From Microvirga ossetica (lineage in GTDB: Bacteria; Pseudomonadota; Alphaproteobacteria; Rhizobiales; Beijerinckiaceae), in NCBI RefSeq assembly GCF_002741015.1, contig NZ_CP016620.1:372001-436000 (forward strand): a stretch of DNA of 64,000 nucleotides. The letters run 5' to 3'. The translations under genes and the position numbers were made by a program. Below, piece by piece: positions 1-8,959 of this stretch (its first letter is position 1; each line of letters starts with the position of its first letter). The notes under the pieces are model-generated. The model was not told where the DNA came from and searched no databases. It was given only the letters and a program-made list of their open reading frames with translations.

Positions 1-260
1 AGCGGCTTGATGTTCGCGAGCTGGATGCCCTGCGACTGGTCGGGGACCGTCTCCTGGTCCGGCCACCGCGTCGCCGCGATGCGGCGGCGGAGTTCGACCA
101 GCGCCTCTTCCGGAATGTCGGCGCGGAAGGGACGGATTGCAGTATCTTCATTTGGCTGGGCGCTCGCCATCCCAGACACTGGCGCCGGCGTTTCCGCGTG
201 GGCGGCGCCAGGTATCGCTGATAGCGAGAGCAACACCGAAAGGACATATCTGCTGATCAC
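1..260 (-). CDS. Epoxide hydrolase-like protein, N-terminal part (cut by window edge)
   Basis: The reading frame starts at a GTG (complement of 258-260) preceded by a GAGGAG ribosome site and runs off the left edge, so only 86 codons are visible. The first 22 residues form a Sec-type signal peptide ending AAHA. The next part contains the EDTAIRPFR and ELRRRIAATRWP motifs of the epoxide hydrolase N-terminal (EHN) domain, very like the two complete paralogues downstream. The catalytic alpha/beta-hydrolase core lies outside the window. It is the last visible gene of a minus-strand series of four. A role in hydrolysing an epoxide or a related ester is inferred only from the paralogues. Confidence 0.8.
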   Translation of the reverse strand, partial: MISRYVLSVLLSLSAIPGAAHAETPAPVSGMASAQPNEDTAIRPFRADIPEEALVELRRRIAATRWPDQETVPDQSQGIQLANIKP

Positions 261-319
261 GGCAATTCTCCTCAAGGCGCCTCACGCGTGGAAGTGGGGG
301 GGAGTGCGCTTCCAAGAGC

Positions 320-1633
320 TCAGCGCAGCGACCTGAAGGCCGCCCTCAGTTCCTGAGCAAATATCGTTGGCTGCTCCCACGCGGCGAAGTGGCCGCCCTT
401 TTCGACTCGGTTGTAATAGATGAGCTTGGAGTAGGCCCGCTCTGTCCAGCTCCGCGGGGCCTCGTACTGTTCGCCGGGGAAGACGGTTACCGCCACCGGA
501 ATGGAGACACCTTTGGCGTTGAAGAAGCCGCCCTTGTACTCCCAGTAGAGACGGGACGCGGAGACACCCGTGTTCGTCAGCCAATAGAGCGTGATGTTGT
601 CGAGGATCTCATCCCGTGTCAGTTCGCCGGTGGCGCTCGAGGTCCGGTTCAGAGCCGAGGCGACCGCCGCAGCCGGTTGGCCATCAGCATCGTTATGATC
701 CAGGAGCCAGGCGGCAAGCCCGACAGGTGAATCCGCAATGCCGTAGAGGGTTTGCGGACGGGACCCCATCAGCCTGGCGTAGTCGACTTGCTTGAACGTT
801 CTGACCAGTTGATCGTAGGCGCGCGTTTCCTCAGCCGAAAGACCCGATGGTGCTGGGCCGCCGGCCAGGAGCGCCTTGTCGACGTCGGCTGGAACGGTGG
901 CAGGCATGTTGGTGTGGATGGCGAGCAATCCCGCAGGCGCCTGCAAGCCCATCTGGTCGACGACAAACGCACCCCAGTCTCCACCCTGGGCGACGTAGCG
1001 GGTGTAACTGAGGCGCTTCATCAGTTCCGGCCAGGATCGAGCCATGCGCTCAGGGCCCCAACCGGTGCTCGTCGGCTTACCGGAAAACCCGTAGCCGGGC
1101 ATCGACGGAATCACGACGTCGAACGCCTCTTCGGCCATCCCGCCGTGCGCGGTTGGATCGGTCAGAGGTCCGATGAGCTTGATCTGCTCAAGCACCGAGC
1201 CCGGCCAGCCATGCGTGATGACCAACGGCAGCGCGTTCGGATGACGCGAACGGACGTGGATGAAGTGAATATCCAATCCGTCGATGTTCGTTACGAATTG
1301 CGGGTAGGCATTCAGCTTTTCCTCGGCTTTGCGCCAGTTGTAATCTGCCGCCCAGTACCGCGCGAGTTCGCGCATTGTCGCCAATGGCACGCCCTGCGAC
1401 TGGTCTGCGACGGTCTCCTTTTCGGGCCACCGGGTCATCTCGATGCGGCGGCGAAGGTCGACGAGCGCCTGCTCCGGGACGTTGATGCGGAAGGGACGGA
1501 TCGCGGTATCTTCCGTCGATGCCCTTTGTTGCGTGGGATCTGCAGCTACCTGTGAGGGGAGCAGGGCGAGAGCACCCGCAGCTAGCGACGTGGCAAGAAT
1601 CGCGGCTGCTGAAGTGGCAAGTATGAACATCAT
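320..1633 (-). CDS. Exported epoxide hydrolase-like alpha/beta hydrolase
   Basis: Alpha/beta hydrolase of the microsomal-type epoxide hydrolase family, 437 residues from the chosen ATG, which follows AAGGAG at normal spacing. The frame stays open further upstream, but only the chosen start gives a clean signal peptide (hydrophobic stretch ending in VAADP). Order: signal peptide, EHN domain with IRPFRINVPEQAL and RRRIEMTRWPE, the oxyanion-region HGWPGSV motif, the nucleophile Asp in GGDWGAF, and the catalytic His in KGGHFAAWEQP. Family members open epoxides by a covalent Asp ester; many bacterial relatives have untested substrates. It lies between a paralogue fragment and an unknown gene on the same strand. 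Export to the periplasm is predicted. Confidence 0.88.
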   Translation of the reverse strand: MMFILATSAAAILATSLAAGALALLPSQVAADPTQQRASTEDTAIRPFRINVPEQALVDLRRRIEMTRWPEKETVADQSQGVPLATMRELARYWAADYNWRKAEEKLNAYPQFVTNIDGLDIHFIHVRSRHPNALPLVITHGWPGSVLEQIKLIGPLTDPTAHGGMAEEAFDVVIPSMPGYGFSGKPTSTGWGPERMARSWPELMKRLSYTRYVAQGGDWGAFVVDQMGLQAPAGLLAIHTNMPATVPADVDKALLAGGPAPSGLSAEETRAYDQLVRTFKQVDYARLMGSRPQTLYGIADSPVGLAAWLLDHNDADGQPAAAVASALNRTSSATGELTRDEILDNITLYWLTNTGVSASRLYWEYKGGFFNAKGVSIPVAVTVFPGEQYEAPRSWTERAYSKLIYYNRVEKGGHFAAWEQPTIFAQELRAAFRSLR

Positions 1634-1890
1634 CAATCTCCTTGCTGCAGTAGCGAGGCTGGATACAGGTGAATGGTTCCACCCATGACGATGAGCCTCT
1701 CGTGTGCCGGCCGGATGACACACGTCAACGGAGTGAGGCGGTGAGGTAATGACCAAGAACGACGGTCTGAATGCAAAAGAGTGGCAGCCGCGATCGTCAT
1801 CGACGCGGCGCCCCGGAAGCGGCGGCGGTGCTCGTTGACGGCCCTGGGCATTCCGATCCTTTCTATCACTGAAGCCTCCTCACTTGCGGA

Positions 1891-2628
1891 CTACCGCTGA
1901 TCGACCCTCACGGCGGAGATGTCGATCGTGATCGGCGCGAACCCCTGGTCTGCGATGCCGTCGGCGTCATGGATGTGCACGCGCCGACGTGTCGGGAATA
2001 CGAACCCGTCGAAGGTCCTGTGGTCATGGGTGTAGTGCGCGACCGGCGGGTTCCCCGTCACGTCGGGCGAATAGTCCATCCGCCGCTGCATGAAGGCATC
2101 GTCGTAGTAGAAGACCTGGTCGGGGTTGTGGTTGGCGATCGACTTCGGGAATGTCACCGCCAACCGCCGCCACGTTTGCCCGTCCTCGCTCCACGGAGCG
2201 ATTTCCTGCGCCACGACGTCGGGATGATTGAAGACAAACGGTTCGGTGAGATAGTTCCAGACGGCTGCACCCGTGAAGTACGCCACCTGGATTGCATCCC
2301 AAGGTGTGCTGCCATCGACGAAGGGGGATGGGAACGAGCCGCGGGGAGAGGCTCGTTCATCGACGATCCGGCCGTCGCGGGTCGTGATCGTCACCCGCTC
2401 GGGACCGACGTCGAGGACGGAGATGAGGTCGGGCGCCGTGAACGGCTCGAAGGTGATGTGCTCACGATGCGGATCGACCACGACGCTTTGGTTCACGTAG
2501 ACGTCCGGCCAGCCCCTGGCCGCCCAGAAGGGCCCACCCAGCGACATGTCGGCCGAGATCCTGGTGACCTTGGTCCAGTTCCGCAGGCCGCCATGCGCGT
2601 CGAGCACCGCCGTCAATAACCTGTCCAT
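1891..2628 (-). CDS. Conserved hypothetical protein, 245 aa
   Basis: I do not recognise a characterised family. The ATG at 2628 follows GGGAG. The protein begins MDRLLTAVLDAHGGL and is rich in aromatic residues and short beta-like segments (FEPFTAP, RVTITTRDGRIVDE, HYTHDHRTFDGFVFPTRRRV). This resembles LolA/outer-membrane-lipoprotein-sorting folds that bind lipophilic ligands, but that is fold-level inference. There is no signal peptide, so it should be cytoplasmic. It sits 25 bases after the end of one epoxide-hydrolase gene and about 260 bases before another, on the same strand. Cotranscription with the former is likely, which would fit a shared lipophilic substrate. Confidence 0.75.
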   Translation of the reverse strand: MDRLLTAVLDAHGGLRNWTKVTRISADMSLGGPFWAARGWPDVYVNQSVVVDPHREHITFEPFTAPDLISVLDVGPERVTITTRDGRIVDERASPRGSFPSPFVDGSTPWDAIQVAYFTGAAVWNYLTEPFVFNHPDVVAQEIAPWSEDGQTWRRLAVTFPKSIANHNPDQVFYYDDAFMQRRMDYSPDVTGNPPVAHYTHDHRTFDGFVFPTRRRVHIHDADGIADQGFAPITIDISAVRVDQR

Positions 2629-2653
2629 CCCGACACTCCCTCACCCGTCCCGG

Positions 2654-3952
2654 TCAGCGCAACGATCTGAACGCCGCCCGCAGTTCCGCACTGAAGAGTT
2701 CCGGCTGCTCCCAGGCCGCAAAATGCCCGCCCTTGGGCAGGCGATTGTAATGGATCAGGTTCGGGAAGGCCTTCTCGGTCCAACTGCGCGGCGCCGTATA
2801 GATCTCGTCGGGAAAGGCGCTCACCGCGACCGGAATGGCAACGCCCTTGGGAGAGAAGAACGCGAGCTTGCTCTCCCAGAACAGACGCCCCGACGAGACA
2901 GCCGTCTCGGTCAGCCAGTAGAGCGTGATGTTGTCGAGGATGTCGTCGCGCGTGAGCCCCTCCGACTGCCCGTCGAAGACGCGTCCGATGAGCTTCTGGC
3001 TGGCCGGATCATGGTCGAGCATCCATGCGGCCAGGCCGATGGGCGAGTCCTCCAGGGCGTAGAGCGTCTGCGGGCGGGCGCCCATTTCCTGCGCGTAGCC
3101 GACACGGTGCTTGTAGAAGAAGTCGAGCTGGTCCCAGGCATACTTCTCGTCGCCCGAGAGACCCGTGGGCACTGGCCCGCCGGCCAGCGCCGCCGAGATG
3201 TTGTCGGGCAGGGTTCCCGGCATGTTGGTGTGGATGCCAAGCAGCCCTGTTGGCTTTTGGAGCGCCATTTGCTCGGAGATGGCATCGCCCCAATCGCCGC
3301 CCTGCGCGACATATCGCTGGTAGCCCAGGCGATCCATCAGGGTTGCCCAGGCGCGCGCGATGCGCTGCGGATCCCATCCGAGTTCGGTGGGCTTGCCGGA
3401 GAAGCCGTACCCCGGGATCGAGGGAATGACGACGTCGAAGGCGTCTGTCGCGTTCCCACCGTGAGAGGTCGGGTTGGTCAGCGGCTCGATGATCTTGATC
3501 TGCTCGATGATCGACCCCGGCCAGCCGTGCGTGATGATCACCGGCAGCGCGTTCGAATCCTTCGATTTGACGTGGATGAAGTGGATGTCGACGCCGTCGA
3601 TGTTGGTGACGAACTGCGGCAGTGCGGAAAGCCGCTCCTCGACCTTTCTCCAGTCGTACCGGTTCGCCCAGTAGTCGGCGAGTTTCTGCATGGTCGCGAG
3701 CCGCACGCCCTGCGAGTCGTCCGCGACCAGCTCCCGACTGGGCCATCGCGTTGCCTTGATCCGCCGCTTGAGGTCGGCCAGCGCCTCGTCGGATGCGCGG
3801 AACTTGAATGGCCGGCTCGCCGTGCCCTCAGCCGCCGTGCCCACCTGGGCGGACTGCGCGTCCACCCGCGTGGGAAGCACGCCGATGGCAACCGCCACTG
3901 CCGATGTGGCAAGAAGCACTGCGGCCGAACTGCTGAGAAGGGACATCGTCAT
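2654..3952 (-). CDS. Exported epoxide hydrolase-like alpha/beta hydrolase
   Basis: Second complete paralogue, 432 residues. The signal peptide covers about residues 1-32 (hydrophobic run, then RVDAQS). The EHN domain follows (SRPFKFRASDEAL, RRIKATRWPSRE), then HGWPGSI, the nucleophile Asp in GGDWGDAI, and the His of the triad in KGGHFAAWEQPELF. A second ATG two codons later (3946) has better spacing to the AAGGAG and may be the true start. It is the promoter-proximal member of the minus-strand series. Its sequence is close to the 320-1633 product across the whole length, which points to tandem duplication within the lineage. The substrate is unknown; an epoxide or cyclic ester is the family expectation. 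Confidence 0.88.
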   Translation of the reverse strand: MTMSLLSSSAAVLLATSAVAVAIGVLPTRVDAQSAQVGTAAEGTASRPFKFRASDEALADLKRRIKATRWPSRELVADDSQGVRLATMQKLADYWANRYDWRKVEERLSALPQFVTNIDGVDIHFIHVKSKDSNALPVIITHGWPGSIIEQIKIIEPLTNPTSHGGNATDAFDVVIPSIPGYGFSGKPTELGWDPQRIARAWATLMDRLGYQRYVAQGGDWGDAISEQMALQKPTGLLGIHTNMPGTLPDNISAALAGGPVPTGLSGDEKYAWDQLDFFYKHRVGYAQEMGARPQTLYALEDSPIGLAAWMLDHDPASQKLIGRVFDGQSEGLTRDDILDNITLYWLTETAVSSGRLFWESKLAFFSPKGVAIPVAVSAFPDEIYTAPRSWTEKAFPNLIHYNRLPKGGHFAAWEQPELFSAELRAAFRSLR

Positions 3953-4559
3953 TCTCCTTGGTGATCAGGCGAGTACGCTGTTCAGGAGGGAAGTCGACAA
4001 CGCTGTCGATCGGACGAAGACGCGGTTCGGGAAAGAGGTCCGCAACACTGTCGATCGGGATCGGCCCGCCGGGAGCCTGGGTCCAACGCAGGGACGCTCA
4101 CAGGCCGGGCAGGATACGCCTTCCAGCGTGGTTGACAATGGAAACACCGGCCCCAGAAGAGGCCTTGCCTTCACGCTATCTTGAAGTGCCTTTCCGCGGC
4201 CCGTGGAAATGCATCTGCGATGGGTGGATGGTTCGGATGCCGAGCTTGCCGCGTCGTGGCCTGGTGTTCGGCTTCAGCCACGGAGATCCGGGGCTGTGTG
4301 TCCAGATAGCCCTCCTCGGTCTTGCAGACGGGAGCGTACGGTTTGCCCAGTCCCCGCTTCTACGGGTTCCTGACCGCCGGTGAGGGTCCAAACCGACTTG
4401 GAACCTGCATCTGTTGAAGAAAAGCCGCGCTTTTGGGCTGATCCAGTTCATGGAACCGCTCATCGGCCGATCCGTTGCACATGGTTGAGGCTTTCATGCC
4501 ACCCAGCCCGAGCGCCCCAGCACTCTCGTCTGAGTGCGGACAAGGGAGGTGGAGCGGCC
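3953..4559. other. Divergent intergenic region with a 21-base direct repeat
   Basis: About 600 bases separate the start of the epoxide-hydrolase series from the response regulator; both are transcribed away from it, so promoters for both should lie here. I see no convincing gene. A 21-base direct repeat, about 18 of 21 identical and each ending in CTGTCGATCGG, occurs at 3993-4013 and 4038-4058. It lies 40-100 bases upstream of the hydrolase start and could be a regulator binding site. I could not identify clear -35/-10 pairs. Confidence 0.4.
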
Positions 4560-5072
4560 ATGAGCAGCAGCCAGGATAGCCAGGCACCGGTGATTGTCCT
4601 CCTTGCCGAGGATGAAACGCTGGTTCGGATGGTGGCTGCCGAGATGCTGAGGGAAGAGGACAGCTTCAAGGTCATCGAGGCTGCTGATGCGGACCAGGCC
4701 CTGACCGTGCTTGAGGCGACGACAAACGTACAGGCCCTCGTGACCGACGTGGAAATGCCCGGTTCCCTGGATGGCTTCACGCTCGCCCGGCTGGTGCGGC
4801 AGGCTTGGCCTCACATCGGCATCGTCGTGACTTCAGGTAGAGTGAGACCTGGGCCAAGGGATCTTCCATCCGGCACCCTCTTCATAGCCAAGCCCTACAG
4901 CTTGGCGGCTCTGGTGGATGCCGTACGGACGGTCCTCCATCCACCTCAGGCAGGCAACGCGTCCAAAACCTCTGTTTCTATGCTCCCCGCTGGCTCCAAC
5001 GTCGGTCAGCCCGACACCGGCATCGGCATCTCGGGCGGCCTCGCACAGCCCCTTCCTGAGGCTGAGGAATAA
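4560..5072 (+). CDS. Single-domain response regulator (CheY-like receiver)
   Basis: A receiver domain of 170 residues with no output domain. The ATG at 4560 follows GGGAGGTGGAG; the frame is open upstream but the extra residues have no family match. The acidic pocket is seen in LLAEDE (residues 14-19), the phospho-acceptor is Asp63 in VTDVEMPG, and the conserved Lys is in FIAKPYS, so it looks competent for phosphorylation. The last 50 residues are a low-complexity Ser/Pro/Gly tail. Such stand-alone receivers are common in Methylobacteriaceae and related rhizobia and usually act by protein-protein contact. No histidine kinase is adjacent, so its partner must be elsewhere. Confidence 0.87.
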   Translation: MSSSQDSQAPVIVLLAEDETLVRMVAAEMLREEDSFKVIEAADADQALTVLEATTNVQALVTDVEMPGSLDGFTLARLVRQAWPHIGIVVTSGRVRPGPRDLPSGTLFIAKPYSLAALVDAVRTVLHPPQAGNASKTSVSMLPAGSNVGQPDTGIGISGGLAQPLPEAEE

Positions 5073-5554
5073 AAACGGCATTCGGAATCAAACAGCACCA
5101 GATCTCCGTGCCCGAAGCGCTTCACTCTTGCGGGGAGAGCAACAACTTGGCCAGCCGGCGCCTAGCGTCCTCGGCGATCCCGAATGCGAGGCCCTACACC
5201 GACACCAGCGCCGAGCAGGGCGAATACTTCCTCATGTCTGAGAACTCGATCAAGCTCACCGATGACCTCCGGGTATTCCTGGAACGTTGATGTTCCATGA
5301 AGGCTGATGGTCCGGACCGGGTCAACCATTCACATTCCGGCCGCTCAACGAACGTCGGCTTTTAAGCGCCGAAGCGGACCAAGCGCTTACGTCTCAGGAG
5401 TGCCAATTGGAGACATTCCGGGCTCACAGCGCCTTCCAAATCACCGGCCGCTTACACGTTGAAATTCGCTGGAGCCCATTTAGGAAAGACGCGAGCGACA
5501 GCCACTGATGCAGCCAAAGCGTTGCCGGTGCCGCCAGCCTCCCCTTTTTCCAAG
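5073..5554. other. Intergenic region without a supported gene
   Basis: Between the response regulator and the channel gene I see no gene I can support. A 60-codon frame on the plus strand (5108-5290), ending SENSIKLTDDLRVFLER, has no recognisable domain and no good ribosome site. The last 200 bases contain scattered short frames only. Confidence 0.35.
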
Positions 5555-5989
5555 TCACCTTCGTCCTTCGCTACGGGTGGTCGTCATTACCCTCCGTAGG
5601 ACCTCAAAAATCACTGCGGTCGACCAACCGAACAACAGCACGCCGTTCATCGCCGTCATCGGCCCAAGCAAATGCCAGCGCTCCACCGGTGTCACGTCGC
5701 CGTAGCCGAGCGTCGAGTAGTTCACGAAGGCGAAGTAAATGAGATCGGTGTCGTCAGGTGCAGCACCGACGATTGCGTAAGCCAAGGCCCAAACGAGCAC
5801 CTCCGCAAGGTGCGCGGCCATCAGGAACGACACGGTCGCAATCATGACGGCGATCAATCGAAGCGATTGACGGAACGTTGCAATCGCAACCGCGGTGCGC
5901 GCCGCCCATAGTACGGCCGCCATCAACAACGCATGGATGGCAATGTTGCCAAGACTGACGGCAGCACCCACGAGAATTTGGCGCAACAT
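5555..5989 (-). CDS. Two-pore-domain-like potassium channel protein
   Basis: A 144-residue membrane protein with three to four hydrophobic segments. The last pair flanks a pore loop with the selectivity-filter sequence STLGYGD, the signature of the Ion_trans_2 (bacterial K+ channel) family. There is no C-terminal RCK domain, so gating by ligand is not evident; the tail is only a short Arg-rich stretch. It starts 22 bases after the end of the Ca2+/H+ antiporter gene on the same strand, so the two are probably one transcript for cation homeostasis. Confidence 0.8.
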   Translation of the reverse strand: MLRQILVGAAVSLGNIAIHALLMAAVLWAARTAVAIATFRQSLRLIAVMIATVSFLMAAHLAEVLVWALAYAIVGAAPDDTDLIYFAFVNYSTLGYGDVTPVERWHLLGPMTAMNGVLLFGWSTAVIFEVLRRVMTTTRSEGRR

Positions 5990-6011
5990 GCAGACCGCTC
6001 CGGTGAGCCGA

Positions 6012-7106
6012 TCAGGGGACCTGGGGTGGCAACAGATAAAGCGTCATCGCGAAGATCAGGTACACCAGCAGCACGAGCACGCCGACAAACCACGCCGAGC
6101 GCCCGCTGTTGGTCACCAGGGACACGGTCATCGTGGCGATGAGCATCATGACCACTGCACCCGGCCAGAATTGCAGGTTCATCGGTGCCGGGCCGATGAG
6201 GTAACTGAGCAACACCAGCACCGGGGCGACGAAGAGTGCGATCTGGGCCGAGCTTCCCAGCGCAATGCCCACGCTCAGGTCGAGCCGGTTCTTGCGCGCG
6301 CCGGCAAAGGCTGAGGCCATCTCCGCCGCAGCGCCCACCAACGCCACGACGACGAAACCCACGAATGCGGGGGTCATCCCGAACGCCACCGCCGCCTGCT
6401 GCACTGATTCGATGAACACCTCGCTCACCAGCGCGACCAGGATCGTGACACCGGCCAGCGTGGCCAGAGCCAAGCCCATGGGCCACGGCGCCTCGCCGGT
6501 TTCGGCATGATCCGCGCCACCGAAGAATTCGCGATGTGTCTTGAGCGTGAACAGCAGGCCCAATCCGTAGGCGGCGATGAGCAGCACGGACAGGCTCACG
6601 CTCAACCTGTCGGTCACCGCCGATCCTGCGGTGGGATCGGCTCCAGAGACCGCCGAGGGCATCAGCAACGCGATCGTGGCCAGAAAGAGCAGGCCCGCTT
6701 GCAGGCGGGCGTTGCCCCGGTTGTATTCCTGTACGTGGTGCTTGAGTCCGCCGAGCAGGAACGACGCGCCCAGCATGAACAACGAGTTGGTGACGATCGC
6801 CCCGGCGATGGAGGCCTTCACGAGCCCGTATTGCCCGGCGCGCAACGCGGCCAGCGCGATGATCAGTTCGGTCAGGTTCCCGAGCGTGGCGTTGAGCAGG
6901 CCGCCGACCGCATCGCCCGTCTTGGCCGCCACGGATTCGGTGGCGTGGCTCAGCAGCACGGCCAGTGGCACGATGGCCAGGACGGACAGCACGAACAGCA
7001 GCGTGTGCGCTTCGGGCGTGAGCGTGTGAGCGGCGAACACCACGGGCACGAAGGCCAGCAGCCAGAGCAGCGGATTGTGGCGGATTTCCTTAAGCAAAGG
7101 GTTCAT
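6012..7106 (-). CDS. cax: Calcium/proton antiporter (CaCA family)
   Basis: About 364 residues with 10-11 membrane segments. The first alpha repeat reads GNLTELIIALAAL and the second VGAAAEMASAFAGA, the paired acidic motifs of CAX-type Ca2+/H+ exchangers. The chosen ATG follows GAGG; a TTG six codons upstream (7124) is the alternative. The protein should expel Ca2+ (or another divalent cation) in exchange for protons across the inner membrane. It is followed closely by a K+ channel gene, which supports a cation-stress operon. Length is normal for the family. Confidence 0.88.
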   Translation of the reverse strand: MNPLLKEIRHNPLLWLLAFVPVVFAAHTLTPEAHTLLFVLSVLAIVPLAVLLSHATESVAAKTGDAVGGLLNATLGNLTELIIALAALRAGQYGLVKASIAGAIVTNSLFMLGASFLLGGLKHHVQEYNRGNARLQAGLLFLATIALLMPSAVSGADPTAGSAVTDRLSVSLSVLLIAAYGLGLLFTLKTHREFFGGADHAETGEAPWPMGLALATLAGVTILVALVSEVFIESVQQAAVAFGMTPAFVGFVVVALVGAAAEMASAFAGARKNRLDLSVGIALGSSAQIALFVAPVLVLLSYLIGPAPMNLQFWPGAVVMMLIATMTVSLVTNSGRSAWFVGVLVLLVYLIFAMTLYLLPPQVP

Positions 7107-7345
7107 AGGTGCAGCCTCGGCCAATTTCGGTTGCGCCTACTTCTCTCAAGTATCGCTCAGGCGCTGCACGACAGAAGCATCCTAGCATCGCCGCCAAGTT
7201 TCGCAGAACACCCTTTATGGAACTCCTTGCAGTGCCCTCCCGGATGACCGTACGGGCGAGTGCTGCTTGCCCTTCACAAAGACAATCAGCTGAAGCGGGA
7301 AGGCGGGCGTGAATGAGAACTTCCCGCCTTCCTTGGTTGCTAACG

Positions 7346-8959
7346 CTAGCCAATCGGATCGATCTCATCCACCAGACGAAGCAGGTCGGTCATCAGAAAC
7401 GTACCAGGTTTTGCTGCCGGCAACGTCGGCTTCCAGTTCTTTGCCTGCCACAGGAATGATTTTGTGTCTCCGTGGATCAGACCCACGAACACCTCAGAGA
7501 TGAGGATCGAGCCCACAGGACCTAAGCGCTCGCCGTTATGGCGGACCTGCGCCTCCTTCAGGATGTAGTACCAAAGCGGGGTTGCTTTATCGAGGCCCTG
7601 CTTTTTGGCCACCTGTCCCTCCGGACCACTCGCGATCTCTTGGGGCGTGAGTGGGTTCTTGATCCTCATTGCCTTGGCAACGTCTTGGCCTGAGGGCAAT
7701 CCGAGATTGACGCCGCGCTTCATGTTCCGGAACGCTAGATTGCCCCCACCGCCAGGCAGGGTGTGCAGTTCTGGGATAAGGAACGGGTCCAGCTTCCGTG
7801 CATGGTTGAGGGTGAAATCGGGTGTGCCTTCCGGGGTGGCGAGATCGTAGAAGCGGCGCCAGTCAATGATCCAATTGCTCGGCAGCACAGGAACCGGCAG
7901 GGGGGCTGTGGGCGGGTTCGGAGCAAGATCACCGATGATTTGGCCTGAGAGGCCACTAAAGCCAAAAATCAGGCTGAAATCAGCAGGGGGATTATGAAAG
8001 ACCCGGTTGTGGCTGTAGGTCTGCCGAACCATGCTATGGCCGAGTCTGTAGGCAGCAGCCGAAAACTCGACCGGCATATAGGGCGTCTTCTTAAAACGGT
8101 AGTACTTACGCCCGTCGTTAAGGATCCTCGCGACGATCCCGGGTTCAGTGAGACGTTCCACAAAATCGTGGAGCACCATCCACTGATAGTGCCATGTTAC
8201 TGTTTGGCGTGCCTCGGCAAAGATATCGGCTGGCGGTGTGGGAGATCCCGCGATCAGATCACAAACCTTGTTGTGGAACTTCAGGAAGGCGAGATGCGTC
8301 TGAGCGACGAGCAGGTTTTCATCGTTGCGATGGTCGCCGATCAGAGCGAAGCCTTCAGGGCTGCGGGGAAGATCGTTGCGGAAGTTCCCAGTGACGCCGC
8401 CGAAATCGACATTGATGTTCTTGCCGATGAGCAGTTTGGGGCCGTGCTTGCTCGTATTCTCAGGGTTGCGGGCATACAGATGCGGGCTTCCGTCCGGCCC
8501 GAGGCCATATACTGCGTCAAGATCCAAGCTTGGGGTTCGGAAGTTCTCAATGCCGAGCGGATCCTTGTCCTTCTCGGAAAGGGAAGTCAGATCGAGAGTG
8601 ATGTCATGGTCGATGAACTGTCCCAGGTAGGTGAAGCCTGCAGGGACATGAGGGTTGTCGCGAGTGGTATCAGTCGGATCAGGATCCAGCATCGCGGCAG
8701 CAAGCGCCTGCAGCTTGGCATCACTCACCTCTAGCGGTGGGAGCCTTGGGAACATACGACCAAACATGCCCGGATCTTTGTGGCCGGACAGGGTATCAAG
8801 ATGTTCTCGCTTTGGATGACGACCAGCGATGCCATGCCCGGGGATGACCTTCACGGCATCGGCCGACATAGACGTTGTTTTGAGAATTTCCTTTGCTGGG
8901 GTAGCCGCTGCCCTGCCCGCAGGGGTCTTTGACGCAGGTGCCGTTACATCATTTGGCAT
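7346..8959 (-). CDS. Animal-type haem peroxidase family protein
   Basis: A 537-residue protein of the peroxidase-cyclooxygenase (An_peroxidase) superfamily. The distal His is His118 in GQFIDHDITLD, which also carries the Asp that forms a haem ester in relatives. The proximal His is His308 in YRLGHSMVRQTYSHN, and GDHRNDEN matches the conserved Arg/Glu motif region. The first 50 residues are Ala/Thr/Lys-rich and there is no clear signal peptide. Bacterial members are typically one-domain enzymes of about 500-600 residues. They oxidise halides or organic substrates with H2O2; the natural substrate here cannot be read from sequence. It is a single gene with no obvious operon partner. Confidence 0.88.
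   Translation of the reverse strand: MPNDVTAPASKTPAGRAAATPAKEILKTTSMSADAVKVIPGHGIAGRHPKREHLDTLSGHKDPGMFGRMFPRLPPLEVSDAKLQALAAAMLDPDPTDTTRDNPHVPAGFTYLGQFIDHDITLDLTSLSEKDKDPLGIENFRTPSLDLDAVYGLGPDGSPHLYARNPENTSKHGPKLLIGKNINVDFGGVTGNFRNDLPRSPEGFALIGDHRNDENLLVAQTHLAFLKFHNKVCDLIAGSPTPPADIFAEARQTVTWHYQWMVLHDFVERLTEPGIVARILNDGRKYYRFKKTPYMPVEFSAAAYRLGHSMVRQTYSHNRVFHNPPADFSLIFGFSGLSGQIIGDLAPNPPTAPLPVPVLPSNWIIDWRRFYDLATPEGTPDFTLNHARKLDPFLIPELHTLPGGGGNLAFRNMKRGVNLGLPSGQDVAKAMRIKNPLTPQEIASGPEGQVAKKQGLDKATPLWYYILKEAQVRHNGERLGPVGSILISEVFVGLIHGDTKSFLWQAKNWKPTLPAAKPGTFLMTDLLRLVDEIDPIG

Noticed and set aside
2546..3964. Long open frame of 472 codons on the plus strand
   Set aside because: It lies antisense to a clear epoxide hydrolase with catalytic motifs; it is Arg-rich shadow coding from a high-GC gene.
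5923..6486. 187-codon minus-strand frame overlapping the antiporter
   Set aside because: It is a shifted frame of the antiporter gene; the antiporter frame has membrane helices and family motifs.
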